Below, piece by piece: positions 23,089 to 33,113 of a stretch of DNA of 48,072 nucleotides. The stretch is from Oscillospiraceae bacterium (lineage in GTDB: Bacteria; Bacillota; Clostridia; Oscillospirales; Acutalibacteraceae): the NCBI GenBank assembly GCA_022650455.1, contig JALCPO010000008.1, positions 1 to 48,072 of the forward strand. The letters are read 5' to 3'. The first letter of the stretch is position 1; the number at the start of each line of letters is the position of its first letter. The position numbers were made by a program, and so were the translations under genes. Under the pieces are notes generated by a model. The model did not search any database, had not been told where the DNA came from, and was given only the letters and a program-made list of their open reading frames with translations.

Positions 23089-24444
23089 TTACGAAAGGGA
23101 ATTCCGCAGCGCGTCCTCCATGATCCGCATGCCGGCGTCCAGCTGGGCATCCGTGACGACCAGCGGGCACAGAAAGCGGATGACGTTTCCCCACGTGCCC
23201 GCATTTTCGATCAGGAGACCGTGCTGCACGGAATACTGGATCATTTTCCGGACCAGCTCCGGGTACGGCTCCTTCGTCTTCCGGTCCTTGACAAACTCAA
23301 TGCCGACCATGGCGCCGATCCCGCGGACGTCGCCGACAACCGGGTACCTGGATTTCCATTCCGTATAGGTATCGACCACTTTTTTGCCGATCGCCAGGGC
23401 ACGGTCGGGCAGGCGGTCGCGCCGCATAATCTCAATCACTTTCAGGGCGGCGGCACAGGCGAGCGCGTTGCCGTTGAACGTACCGCCCACAACGCCCGGG
23501 CGCACACGGTCCATAACTTTGGCGTCGCCCGTCACGCCCGAAAGGGGCACGCCGGCCGCGACGGATTTTGCGAACGTTACGAGGTCGGGCGCACAGCCCG
23601 CCTCTTTCCAGTAATCCGAAACGAACATCCGGCCGGACCGGCCGAATCCCGTCTGAACCTCATCCGCGACGAGCAGAATCCCGTGCCGGTCACAGATGCT
23701 GCGCACGGCCCTCACCCACTCGATGGGTGCCGGGATGAATCCGCCTTCGCCCTGGATCGGCTCGACCACAACGGCGGCGACATATTCCGCCGGGGACGCT
23801 TCCTCAAATACGGATTCAAAGCGACGGATGTAATACTGCACGGCTTCTTCGTCCGTCATCCCGCCCGGCTTGCGGTACAGGTATGGAAACTCCGCGCGGT
23901 AAACGCCGTCCGGGAACGGCCCGAGGCCGTAGGAATACGCTTTCTTTGAGGTCATCGTCATCGTCATGGCGGTGCGCCCGTGGAACGCGCCGGAAAACAC
24001 GATGATATTCGGGCGCCCCGTCGCGGACTTCGCGATCTTCACCGCGTTTTCGTCCGCCTCGGCGCCGCTGTTTGCGAACATCGTCTTCCGCTTTTCCCCG
24101 CGCGCCGGCACGATTTCGTCCAGCTTTTCGGCAAGGGACACATACCCCTCGTGCGTGACAATATGCTGCATGCCGTGAAAGAACTTCCCGGCCTGTTCCC
24201 GCACGGCCTCGACGATTTCCGGCTGGCTGTAGCCGACGTTCAGCACGCCGACGCCGCCGATCCAATCCAGGAACCGGTTTCCGTCGACATCTTCAAACAT
24301 GGCGCCTTCCCCGCGGCTGATCACGCAGGGGTAGCCGCATTGGACCGCGCCGAGGACCGCCTTTGCACGGCGTTCGATCAAGGCTTTGGCCTTCGGCCCC
24401 GGCACCGTCCCCGTGACGATTTCAGGCAATGCTTCCCGCAACAT
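23089..24444 (-). CDS. gabT: 4-aminobutyrate aminotransferase (class III)
   Basis: This is a 451-residue PLP enzyme of class III. LDWIGGVGVLNVGYSQPEIV is the N-terminal signature, FANSGAEADENAVKIAK binds phosphate, and the PLP Asp lies in LLVADEVQTGFGRSGRMF. The Schiff-base Lys is in TFAKSVAAGVPLSGV, and GGTFNGNALAC follows. It fits GABA/acetylornithine transaminases, and the operon context (PotABCD, PatA, aldehyde dehydrogenase) points to GABA. It converts GABA plus 2-oxoglutarate to succinate semialdehyde plus glutamate in the cytoplasm. It lies 38 bp after patA and is last in the operon. A succinate semialdehyde dehydrogenase is not in the window, so the last product may go to 4-hydroxybutyrate or be oxidised elsewhere. 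Confidence 0.85.
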   Translation of the reverse strand: MLREALPEIVTGTVPGPKAKALIERRAKAVLGAVQCGYPCVISRGEGAMFEDVDGNRFLDWIGGVGVLNVGYSQPEIVEAVREQAGKFFHGMQHIVTHEGYVSLAEKLDEIVPARGEKRKTMFANSGAEADENAVKIAKSATGRPNIIVFSGAFHGRTAMTMTMTSKKAYSYGLGPFPDGVYRAEFPYLYRKPGGMTDEEAVQYYIRRFESVFEEASPAEYVAAVVVEPIQGEGGFIPAPIEWVRAVRSICDRHGILLVADEVQTGFGRSGRMFVSDYWKEAGCAPDLVTFAKSVAAGVPLSGVTGDAKVMDRVRPGVVGGTFNGNALACAAALKVIEIMRRDRLPDRALAIGKKVVDTYTEWKSRYPVVGDVRGIGAMVGIEFVKDRKTKEPYPELVRKMIQYSVQHGLLIENAGTWGNVIRFLCPLVVTDAQLDAGMRIMEDALRNSLS

Positions 24445-24482
24445 GGCAAAAATGCCTCCTTATCAGAATCCCCTGCAATGTT

Positions 24483-25838
24483 TTACAGGGAGAATTTTTT
24501 CTTCGCATCGGCCAGAGCCCCGTCCATACGGGAAAGGACCGTGGCGATCTGCTCTTCCGTAATGACCGCAGGCGGTTCAAAGCGGATGCTTTTGCTGTTG
24601 TTCAGCGTGCCGGCCGTCAGGACCCCGCGTGCGAACAGTCCTTTGGCGACCTGATAGCCGACCTCGCTGCGGACAAATTCGACCGCGAGCATCAGGCCTT
24701 CGCCCCGCACGTCCACAAGGACCGACGGATACTTCCCCTTCAGCTTCTGCAGGCCGGCTTTCAAAACGGCGCCCTTTCGCTTCGCCTGCCCGGGAATATC
24801 GTGGTCGATCATATACTTGATCGTCGCGATCGCCGCGGAGCAGCAGACCGGGTTTCCCCCGAACGTCGGGGAGCCGAGCAGCCACGGGTTGTCAATCAGC
24901 TCCTGCGTCCACAGGGGCGGGCGGCAGATGATGCCGGTGATGGGCATGATGCCGCCGCCGAACGCCTTGCCGAACGTCATGATGTCCGGGGTGACGTTTT
25001 CCACCTCACAGCGCCACATGGTTCCGGTACGCCCCATTCCGGTCTGTATTTCGTCAAAGATCAGCGCGACGCCGTATTCGTCGCAGATCGCGCGCAGCTC
25101 CTTCAGGTAGCCCATGGGGGGAACGATTACGCCCGCCTCGCCCTGAATCGGCTCCACGATGACTGCGGCGACCTTTTCGCCCACGGTCTGCAGGTTGCGG
25201 ACGGCCTTGCGCGCGTCTTCCGCGTTGCCGTACTCCACATGCTGCACCTGCTGCACCATCGGCAGGTAAGGGATGCGGTATGTATTTTTCCCGCCGACCG
25301 AGATGGCGCCCATGCTCTTGCCGTGGAACGCGCCCACCGTGGAGATATACCACCGGCCGCCCGTCGCGATGCGCGCCAGCTTCAGCGCCATTTCCACCGC
25401 TTCCGCGCCGCCGTTCGTGAAAAAGCATTTTTCCAGGTCCCCGGGGGTGATGTCCGCCAGCGCTTTGGCAAGGTAGCCGCGCAGCGGGTCGAGAAGCTCC
25501 TGGGAATGCAGCGCCTGATGCTCGAGCTGCGCCTTGACGGCGTCCAGGATCTCCGGGTTGCGGTGCCCGCAGGTATAGATGCCGAATCCGCCCAGGCAGT
25601 CGATGAAGTTTTCGCCGTACAGGCCCTCCACGACCGCGTCGTGGTCCGTCCACTCCAGGACGGCGGAATTGGTGGAGACGGACTTGCGGTACTTCAGCCA
25701 GCCGGGACTGACATACTGGTCGAAATAGTGCAGCGTTTCTTTGGTCATGGCGTCTTTTTCCGTGTCGGATATTTCGTCGGCATGGATATACCCCAGTACC
25801 CGTTCCAGGTCCTTGCTTACCTGTTCGTAACTCATCAT
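24483..25838 (-). CDS. patA: Putrescine aminotransferase
   Basis: This 451-residue class III PLP aminotransferase closely fits PatA/YgjG. Its long N-terminus contains TKETLHYFDQYVSPGWLKYR, which is typical of putrescine transaminase. FTNGGAEAVEMALKLAR binds phosphate, FDEIQTGMGRTG carries the PLP Asp, and TFGKAFGGGIMPI holds the catalytic Lys. It transfers the amino group of putrescine to 2-oxoglutarate, giving 4-aminobutanal. AAGGAG lies 5 or 8 bp before two adjacent ATGs. A 250-bp gap to the upstream aldehyde dehydrogenase gene could hold a separate promoter, so patA-gabT may be expressed semi-independently. Confidence 0.9.
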   Translation of the reverse strand: MMSYEQVSKDLERVLGYIHADEISDTEKDAMTKETLHYFDQYVSPGWLKYRKSVSTNSAVLEWTDHDAVVEGLYGENFIDCLGGFGIYTCGHRNPEILDAVKAQLEHQALHSQELLDPLRGYLAKALADITPGDLEKCFFTNGGAEAVEMALKLARIATGGRWYISTVGAFHGKSMGAISVGGKNTYRIPYLPMVQQVQHVEYGNAEDARKAVRNLQTVGEKVAAVIVEPIQGEAGVIVPPMGYLKELRAICDEYGVALIFDEIQTGMGRTGTMWRCEVENVTPDIMTFGKAFGGGIMPITGIICRPPLWTQELIDNPWLLGSPTFGGNPVCCSAAIATIKYMIDHDIPGQAKRKGAVLKAGLQKLKGKYPSVLVDVRGEGLMLAVEFVRSEVGYQVAKGLFARGVLTAGTLNNSKSIRFEPPAVITEEQIATVLSRMDGALADAKKKFSL

Positions 25839-26088
25839 AAAATCTCCTTAAAAGTTTGGTGGATGGAAAAAGCGACAGGGAACCGATCCCCCATCGCTTC
25901 ATTGCTTCCTTCCCATGATAGACCCGCGGCCGGTTTTCCGCAATTCCTCGGCGGCACCGTTTTTCTACTCTCCGATTCCTTTCTATGGTACTTTTTAAGT
26001 ATAGTACAGAGCATAAAGGGTTCTTAATCAAACGGTTTTTTCCAATTTTTCAATCGCTCAAACGGAAGTATGCTTGAATAGAAGCATC

Positions 26089-27567
26089 TTAATGCTGATA
26101 CCATCCCACGGGGCCCGGGGCGAGATTCAGGTTGATCTGCTTGACCTCCTGATATTCTTCCAGACCGTGAACGCCGAGTTCGCGGCCGATGCCGCTGCGC
26201 TTGTAGCCGCCCCACGGCGCTTCGTTGAAGGTGGGGTTGTAGCAGTTGACCCAGGTGATGCCGGCGCGGATCTCTTTGATCACGCGCACGGCGCGCGAAA
26301 CGTCGCTCGTGAAAACGGCGCCCGCAAGGCCGTAGTCGGTGTCGTTGGCCAGCGCGACGGCTTCCGCTTCCGTGCAAAAGGTCTGCACGGTCACGACCGG
26401 GCCGAAAATTTCCTCGCGCACGATCTTCATGTCGGGCGTGCAGCGGTCGAAAATGGTCGGGCGCACGAAGTAGCCGTCCGCGCAGCCGTTTTCGGTGTAG
26501 CGCTCCCCGCCGCAGACGAGGGCGGCACCCTCTTCAATGCCGCTCCGGATATAGCCCAGCACCTTTTCCATGTCCTTTTGCGTGATCAGCGGACCCATGT
26601 CCGGGTTTTCGAGGCCGTTGCCGATTGTCATGGCGTTCGCCCGTTCCGCCAGTTTTTTCACAAACTCGTCCCTGACGGATTCTTCAATGATGATGCGCGA
26701 ACCGGCCGAGCAGACTTCTCCCTGGTTGAAGAAAATGCCGATCATGGCCCACTCGACGGCTCCGTCCAGATCCGCGTCGGCAAAGATGACGTTCGGGGAC
26801 TTGCCGCCCAGCTCCAGCCCGATCTTCTTGACGTTGCCGGCGGCCGCGCGCATCAGGCTCTGCCCCACGCGCGTGCTTCCGGTAAAGGCAACCATGTCCA
26901 CGTCCGTGTTCCGGCCCATTTCGGCGCCGACCTCCGCGTCCCCCTGAAGCAGGTTGACGCATCCGCGCGGCAGGCCGGCTTCCTCGAAAATCTCAAACAG
27001 CCGGATGGTGGAAAGCGGCGCCTTGGGGCTCGGCTTGAACACCACGCTGTTCCCCGCTGCCAGCGCGGGCGCGAGCTTCCAGACGGACATCAGGAACGGG
27101 TAGTTCCACGGTGTGATCTGCGCGCAGACGCCCACCGGCTCCCGTACGGTGCAGGAATGCATGGGCCCGAAATTCGCGTTGACGTCATAGACCCCGCCGT
27201 ACGGCGCCTTGATGAGGCCCGCGTAATAGCGGAAGGTATGGATGCCGTCGTCCACGTCGCCTTCGGCTTCGCGGAGGGGTTTGCCGTTGTCCATCGTGTC
27301 CAGCCTGGCGAGCTCCGCCGCGTGCTCCTCAATTTTGTCCGCAATTTTCAGCAGGATGTCGCCGCGCTTCTGGGAGTCCATATCCCGCCACTCGCGCGTT
27401 TCGTAAAAGGACCGTTTCGCCACGGCGACGGCCCGGCGCGTGTCTTCCACGCTGCTCTCCCAGACCTGGTCGAACACCTTGCCCGTCGCCGGATTGACGA
27501 CGTCGATGACCTTTCCCGAAGTTCCTTCGGTCCATTCCCCGTCAAGATACATTTTTCTGATTTCCAT
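26089..27567 (-). CDS. Aldehyde dehydrogenase, probably 4-aminobutanal dehydrogenase
   Basis: This is a 492-residue NAD(P)-dependent aldehyde dehydrogenase. Cofactor motifs include VCAQITPWNYPFLM and FTGSTRVGQ. The catalytic Glu is in GLELGGKSPNVIF and the catalytic Cys in FNQGEVCSAGSRI, with EEIFGPVVTVQ and NCYNPTFNEAPWGGYKRSGI at the end. It belongs to the betaine/aminoaldehyde dehydrogenase branch. Between PotD and PatA genes, oxidation of 4-aminobutanal to GABA is the most likely job. AGGAGG precedes the ATG by about 8 bp. Substrate assignment is by context. Confidence 0.88.
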   Translation of the reverse strand: MEIRKMYLDGEWTEGTSGKVIDVVNPATGKVFDQVWESSVEDTRRAVAVAKRSFYETREWRDMDSQKRGDILLKIADKIEEHAAELARLDTMDNGKPLREAEGDVDDGIHTFRYYAGLIKAPYGGVYDVNANFGPMHSCTVREPVGVCAQITPWNYPFLMSVWKLAPALAAGNSVVFKPSPKAPLSTIRLFEIFEEAGLPRGCVNLLQGDAEVGAEMGRNTDVDMVAFTGSTRVGQSLMRAAAGNVKKIGLELGGKSPNVIFADADLDGAVEWAMIGIFFNQGEVCSAGSRIIIEESVRDEFVKKLAERANAMTIGNGLENPDMGPLITQKDMEKVLGYIRSGIEEGAALVCGGERYTENGCADGYFVRPTIFDRCTPDMKIVREEIFGPVVTVQTFCTEAEAVALANDTDYGLAGAVFTSDVSRAVRVIKEIRAGITWVNCYNPTFNEAPWGGYKRSGIGRELGVHGLEEYQEVKQINLNLAPGPVGWYQH

Positions 27568-27652
27568 CCAACGGATTCCTCCTCTCCGGGCTGCGGCCGC
27601 CCGCGGGGCCGTAAGAGCAGAACCCCTGCGGGCAAAGTCCGCCCTGTGACGA

Positions 27653-28753
27653 TTATTTCTTCAGCTCGGTCCAGATCGCGTTGTATTTTGCCAGCGTCGC
27701 CGTATCGAGGTTTTTCACATGCTCGCCCTTTTGAATGACGTCTTCCGGCACGTTTTCGGCGGGATTGTTTTTGTAGCTGCCGCCCAGAAGCTCAACGGCG
27801 GCCTTGTTCGGCTGCAGGTACGCGAATTCGTCCGAAACGGCCTTGGCGGTCTGGGCGTCCATCATGTAGTTGATAAACTTGTTGGCGTTGGCGGCGTTTT
27901 TGGCCCCCTTGGTGATGCACCAGTTGTCAAAGAACACATAGGCCCCTTCCTTCGGGAACACGATTTTGATCGCCGGGTTTTCCTTGATGGCGAGGGCGAT
28001 CTCGCCGCTCCAGCAGAAGCCGAGGCTGCAGTCTCCGGCGATCAGCGCGGATTTCGGGCTGTCGCTGTCGTACAGCTTGATGTTGTCCTTGAGCTTCAGG
28101 GCCTGCGTCCTGATCTGCGCGATTTTGGCGCCGTCGGTCTCGTTCATGCTCATGCCGAGGCTTCTCGCCGCCATGCCGAGGACGGCGCGGTAATCGTCCA
28201 GCGCGACGATGCTCTTTTTATATTTTGGATTGAACAGGTCCGCATAGCTTGTAATCTGATCCTTGATTTTGGACGTATTGACGGCGATTCCCGCCACGCC
28301 GCCGAGATACGGCACGGAATACTGGTTGCCCGGGTCGTAGGACTGGTCCAGAAATACGGAGGAAATGTTTTTGAGGTTCGTCAGCTTCGACTGGTCGAGC
28401 TTCTGAAGCATGCCCTGCTTGATCATCTGCTCCACCATATAGTCGCTGGGCTGCACGATGTCGAACGCGCCCTCGCTTTCGGATTTTACCTTCGCCAGCA
28501 TATCCTCGTTGGTGGAGTAGGTGGAGACATTCACCTGAATGCCCGTCTGCTTCTCAAAATTCTGGATTACGGAATCCGGGACGTATTCCGTCCAGACGTA
28601 GAGATTCAGCCCCCCTTTGCCGGCTGCCGCGGACGTGCCGCCCGTCGAGGCGGAACCGCCCCCGGTGGTGGAAATTTTGCCGCCGCAGGCGGTCATGGAC
28701 CCGAGCAGGACGGAAAGCGCCAAAAGGGCGCCGATCATCTGTTTCTTTTTCAT
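27653..28753 (-). CDS. potD: Spermidine/putrescine-binding lipoprotein PotD
   Basis: This 366-residue lipoprotein has a lipobox (LLGSMTACGG) and the PotD/PotF fold. LNLYVWTEYVPDSVIQNFEK opens the mature part, then FDIVQPSDYMVEQMIKQGML, YSVPYLGGVAGIAVNT, MAARSLGMSMNETD, and PKEGAYVFFDNWCITKGAKN near the end. The Trp/Tyr/Asp residues that hold a diamine (WTEY, PSDYM, DNWC) are present. It delivers putrescine or spermidine to PotBC. It is followed by the aldehyde dehydrogenase gene (85-bp gap). Confidence 0.93.
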   Translation of the reverse strand: MKKKQMIGALLALSVLLGSMTACGGKISTTGGGSASTGGTSAAAGKGGLNLYVWTEYVPDSVIQNFEKQTGIQVNVSTYSTNEDMLAKVKSESEGAFDIVQPSDYMVEQMIKQGMLQKLDQSKLTNLKNISSVFLDQSYDPGNQYSVPYLGGVAGIAVNTSKIKDQITSYADLFNPKYKKSIVALDDYRAVLGMAARSLGMSMNETDGAKIAQIRTQALKLKDNIKLYDSDSPKSALIAGDCSLGFCWSGEIALAIKENPAIKIVFPKEGAYVFFDNWCITKGAKNAANANKFINYMMDAQTAKAVSDEFAYLQPNKAAVELLGGSYKNNPAENVPEDVIQKGEHVKNLDTATLAKYNAIWTELKK

Positions 28754-28824
28754 CTTTGATCTCTCCTTTTTCCGGATGATTATGGTAAGTTGTGAGTTTG
28801 CTTACAAGGAGCCTGGACAAGCGC

Positions 28825-29631
28825 CTATCTCTTGCGCCGCAGGCGGCGAATCAAACCGCTCTGCGTCAGGACAACGAGAAGAACGGTAAAGACGAGGATC
28901 AGTGTCGACAGCGCGTTCACATCCGGCGCGACGCCGCTTTTGATGCTTTCCATGACCTTCAGAGGAAAAGTTTTCGTCTGGCCGTTCGTAAAATAGCTGA
29001 CGATCACGTCGTCGATGGAAAGGGTGAACGCCAGCAGCGCGCCGCCGCCGATGCCCGGGGCCAGAACCGGAAGGGTAATGTGGAAGAAGGTCTTGAGGCG
29101 TCCCACGCCGAGGTCCATCGAGGCTTCCTCTATGGATTGGTCGTACCCGTCGAGCCGGGCGCGCACGTTGAAGATGACGAAGGGAATGCAGAACGTCACA
29201 TGCGCGAGCACCAGCGAAAGCATGCCGCGCGGAATGTTCACCGTTGCAAACAGCGTCAGAAGCGCGATGCCGAGGACGATCTCCGGAATGACGACCGGGA
29301 TGTACAGCAGGGCGTCGATGACGCTTTTTCCGCGGAACCGGTACTTGAACATTCCTACGGCGGCGATGGTGCCGATGATGGTGGAAAGGATGGTGCTGAC
29401 GGCCGCGAGAAGGAGCGTATTCCGGAAGGAATCCAGCAGCGCCGCGTTCTGCAGGAGCCTGCCGTACCAGTCGAAGGTGAAGCCTTTCCACGACAGGTAC
29501 GGCTTCGACTCCGTGGCGTTAAAGGAGTTGACGACGATGACAACGATGGGCAAAAACAGGAAGGCATAGATCAGGCCGCAATAGACGGCGCCCGCGCGCC
29601 TCCGCAGCCGCTCCGATTTTTTTCTGCGCAT
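28825..29631 (-). CDS. potC: Spermidine/putrescine ABC transporter permease PotC
   Basis: This 268-residue membrane protein has six hydrophobic segments. The permease motif EEASMDLGVGRLKTFFHITLPV lies near residue 150, and ALLAFTLSIDDVIVSYFTNG is typical of PotC. The start at 29631 is used because GGGGGTG lies 8 bp upstream; it begins 5 bp after the potB stop. It pairs with PotB in the polyamine uptake channel energised by PotA. Confidence 0.92.
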   Translation of the reverse strand: MRRKKSERLRRRAGAVYCGLIYAFLFLPIVVIVVNSFNATESKPYLSWKGFTFDWYGRLLQNAALLDSFRNTLLLAAVSTILSTIIGTIAAVGMFKYRFRGKSVIDALLYIPVVIPEIVLGIALLTLFATVNIPRGMLSLVLAHVTFCIPFVIFNVRARLDGYDQSIEEASMDLGVGRLKTFFHITLPVLAPGIGGGALLAFTLSIDDVIVSYFTNGQTKTFPLKVMESIKSGVAPDVNALSTLILVFTVLLVVLTQSGLIRRLRRKR

Positions 29632-29636
29632 TTTGC

Positions 29637-30503
29637 TTACACCCCCAGGCTCTGCATGTCGCCGCCGCATTTCTGGTACAGCTTTACCAGAAGCAGCGTG
29701 ACGGCGATCAGGATAATGGAGAGGGCCGCACCGAGCGGCCAGTTGTTGCCGCTCTGAAACTGCCGTTCGATCAGATTGCCAATCACGTCCGAGTTGCCTC
29801 CGCCCAGAATGTCAGCGACGTAAAAGTAACCGAGGCTCGGGATGAACACCATGATGCAGCCGGAAAAGACGCCGCTTACCGTCTGCGGCAGCACCACGTT
29901 GAAGAAGGTGGCCCCTCCGCGGGCGCCGAGGTCCGCCGAAACTTCCAGCTGCGACTGGTCCAGTTTCTCAATGGCCGTGTACAGCGGAAGCACCATGAAC
30001 GGGAACAGCACATATGCCATGCCGAGAACCGTCGCGCCCCGGTTGAACAGGAACTCCACCGGGCTGTCGATCAGGTGCAGCGCCGTCAGCGCCCGGTTCA
30101 GCCAGCCGCTGGCCCCCAGAAAAGTCCGCCAGCCGTAGATGCGGATCAGGGAATTGGTCCAGAACGGGATGATGACCATCATGTACAGGATCGTCTTTCT
30201 GCTTTGAAAGGTGCGGGAGATGAGGAACGCAAACGGATAGCCCAGCACAAGGCAGAAGGCCGTCGCAAAAAAGGCGATCAGGATGGACTGCACATAAATC
30301 TGCAGATAATTGACGTCCAGCAGGTTCCGGTAATTGGCCAGCGTGAACTGGAAAACGACGTTGTAATTTTCATCGATGCTGCAGAAGCTCATGACGAGCA
30401 CATAGAGCAGCGGGATCGCAACGAAAAACGCGAGCCACAGGGAGACCGGCCCCACCGTCGCCAGAACCGGAAGCGTGGAAGCCCGGAATTTATGCTTCGA
30501 CAT
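29637..30503 (-). CDS. potB: Spermidine/putrescine ABC transporter permease PotB
   Basis: This is a 288-residue membrane protein: FFVAIPLLYVLVMSFCSIDE at the N-terminus, IIPFWTNSLIRIYGWRTFLG in the middle and EVSADLGARGGATFFNVVLP as the ATPase-contact loop. The sequence GNLIERQFQSGNNWPLGAAL near the end is characteristic of PotB. It follows potA by 12 bp and precedes potC by 5 bp, consistent with one mRNA. Confidence 0.93.
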   Translation of the reverse strand: MSKHKFRASTLPVLATVGPVSLWLAFFVAIPLLYVLVMSFCSIDENYNVVFQFTLANYRNLLDVNYLQIYVQSILIAFFATAFCLVLGYPFAFLISRTFQSRKTILYMMVIIPFWTNSLIRIYGWRTFLGASGWLNRALTALHLIDSPVEFLFNRGATVLGMAYVLFPFMVLPLYTAIEKLDQSQLEVSADLGARGGATFFNVVLPQTVSGVFSGCIMVFIPSLGYFYVADILGGGNSDVIGNLIERQFQSGNNWPLGAALSIILIAVTLLLVKLYQKCGGDMQSLGV

Positions 30504-30515
30504 CTCTGTTTCCCC

Positions 30516-31625
<1,110 letters not shown>

Positions 31626-31637
31626 CCATATCGCCCC

Positions 31638-31988
31638 CTACAGCGCTTTGGAGCCGCGTTCCCCGGTGCGGATCCGCACGGCGTCCTCGATGCTGCGAAT
31701 GAAGATTTTCCCGTCGCCGACGCGGCCGCTCGCCACGCGCTCCCGCACGCTGGAGATAATGCGCTCGACGACATCGTCCTCCACCACGACCTGGGCACAT
31801 ATTTTCGGCAGCAGATTGATGTTTATTTTAAACCCCCGTATCTGGTTCACCTTGTTTTCCACAACACCTTTCTGGGTGCCGCAGCCCATCACGCTTGAGA
31901 TCGTCATGCCGCCGCAATGTACCTCGTCCAGAATCTCCTTCAGTTCTTCCAGCATCTCCGGGCGAATGATCAGGACCAGTTCTTTCAT
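31638..31988 (-). CDS. P-II family nitrogen-sensing protein
   Basis: This is a 116-residue P-II (GlnB/GlnK) superfamily protein: KELVLIIRPEMLEELKEILD forms the first strand and helix, GMTISSVMGCGTQKG leads into the T-loop, and RVGDGKIFIRSIEDAVRIRT is the C-terminal signature with the ATP-contact region. The T-loop (VENKVNQIRGFKI) lacks the Tyr uridylylated in GlnB, so control would be by ATP/ADP/2-oxoglutarate binding alone. It is the first gene of the polyamine operon, 12 bp before potA. It may gate PotABC or report nitrogen status when putrescine is used as nitrogen source. The partner is not known. Confidence 0.87.
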   Translation of the reverse strand: MKELVLIIRPEMLEELKEILDEVHCGGMTISSVMGCGTQKGVVENKVNQIRGFKININLLPKICAQVVVEDDVVERIISSVRERVASGRVGDGKIFIRSIEDAVRIRTGERGSKAL

Positions 31989-32048
31989 CTTGAATTTACC
32001 TCCTTACGGCCGAACCCGCGAAGGGAAAGGGCCGAACTGACAAACAAA

Positions 32049-32096
32049 AAGCAAAGGGGCGGTTTCCCTCTTGCCGAAGGAAACAGCCCCTTTGCT
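32049..32096 (-). terminator. Strong terminator/attenuator hairpin in front of the polyamine operon
   Basis: A stem AAGCAAAGGGGC plus GTTTCC pairs with its complement (one bulge) around a ~13-nt loop; on the minus strand it runs into CTTTTTGTTTG. It ends 60 bp before the P-II gene start. It either terminates the luxR-type gene or acts as an attenuator for the polyamine operon, whose best promoter lies just upstream of it. Confidence 0.75.
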
Positions 32097-32109
32097 TTGC
32101 TTAACAACC

Positions 32110-32138
32110 ATAGTACACACTTGGAACGGAAAAAGCAA
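32110..32138 (-). promoter_or_regulatory. Candidate promoter of the polyamine operon
   Basis: TTGCTT, a 17-bp spacer and TACTAT point toward the P-II gene. The predicted start (about 32103) is only a few bases before the terminator-like hairpin at 32049-32096. No alternative promoter was found between that hairpin and the P-II gene. Confidence 0.45.
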
Positions 32139-32178
32139 TGCAACGCAAGTGCGAAATTTCTTCCACTCCGAAATAGTC

Positions 32179-32943
32179 TTATTCCCTAAAAGGAGTATCC
32201 CGGTCCGAATCACGGATCATTTGATACATCTGAATGCGGCTCCGGATCCCCAGTTTCCGGTAAATATTCAGGATGTGCTTTTTGAGCGTATTGACGCTGA
32301 TGACAAGCTTTTTGCAGACGGCGGCGTTGTCCATCCCCGCCATAAGCAGGCCGAGGACAGTCTCTTCCCGTTTGGTCAGTTCAAACTGCGCCGCCGCCTG
32401 CGCGACCGTCAGCTTTTTGGAAAAAGTATTTCGCCGTTCCCGATACAGCCGGTAGGAAAGATGATCCTTGAGCAGGTCCATCAGAAAGATGTCGTCGTAG
32501 AGGAAGTTGTCTTTCCCAATGGAGCGGTAAAACGTAATGACGCCGAGGAACTCCTTCTCCCGCGCGAGAATCACCTGCAGGGAAAAATGCCAGTTGTTCG
32601 GGCTGTACACCCTTTTGTAGTACTCGGTCCGCATGCGCTTCTCGTCACTGATGATGTCCGTTTCCCGGTAAACAATGCTTTTTCCGCTGTACATGATGCC
32701 CCGGCTGTAATCCAGCTCGTCGTACATCTGGGGGTAAACGCCGTCGCAGTTGTAGGTAACCGGGTCGACGAGGCCCGGTTTGTCCCCGCCGCCGGACAGG
32801 AAAAAGTCGGCGCTGTCGAAATCCAGCACCATTTTAAGCTGCTCCAGCAGCCCGATGCGCATGGCGCGGAAATCTTCCGTCGTGTAGATTTTGTAGATGA
32901 TGTTGTTCAGAACGATCCAGTCGCTCGTATTCAGCTGTTTCAC
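32179..32943 (-). CDS. LuxR-family transcriptional regulator
   Basis: This protein has about 254 residues. The C-terminal LuxR helix-turn-helix is clear (LTKREETVLGLLMAGMDNAA, then ISVNTLKKHILNIYRKLGIR). The N-terminal ~180 residues resemble a GAF/PAS-type sensor (FRAMRIGLLEQLKMVLDFDS, ADFFLSGGGDKPG) without a response-regulator Asp motif. The second GTG (32943) is preferred because AGGAAGG lies 8 bp upstream. It sits directly upstream of the polyamine operon in the same direction, with a terminator between, and is the likely regulator of putrescine use. The signal is unknown. Confidence 0.85.
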   Translation of the reverse strand: MKQLNTSDWIVLNNIIYKIYTTEDFRAMRIGLLEQLKMVLDFDSADFFLSGGGDKPGLVDPVTYNCDGVYPQMYDELDYSRGIMYSGKSIVYRETDIISDEKRMRTEYYKRVYSPNNWHFSLQVILAREKEFLGVITFYRSIGKDNFLYDDIFLMDLLKDHLSYRLYRERRNTFSKKLTVAQAAAQFELTKREETVLGLLMAGMDNAAVCKKLVISVNTLKKHILNIYRKLGIRSRIQMYQMIRDSDRDTPFRE

Positions 32944-33080
32944 TTCGGACACCTTCCTGCTTCCGAGCCGTCTTGGAAAATCCGCTCTTTTTTTGATGCT
33001 TCATTATAATCCATTCAGAGTATAAATACAAGCATTTTATACACCAAAATGCGGACGCATCGGCACTTTTGGCATGGAAC

Positions 33081-33108
33081 GCCGGCTTGTTCCCGGAAAC
33101 AAGCCGGC
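33081..33108 (-). terminator. Hairpin after plsY
   Basis: GCCGGCTTGTT and complement form a stem with a 6-nt loop just beyond the plsY stop. The U-tract on the minus strand is missing, so it is a weak terminator or an mRNA-stabilising hairpin. Confidence 0.5.
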
Positions 33109-33113
33109 CGCAG

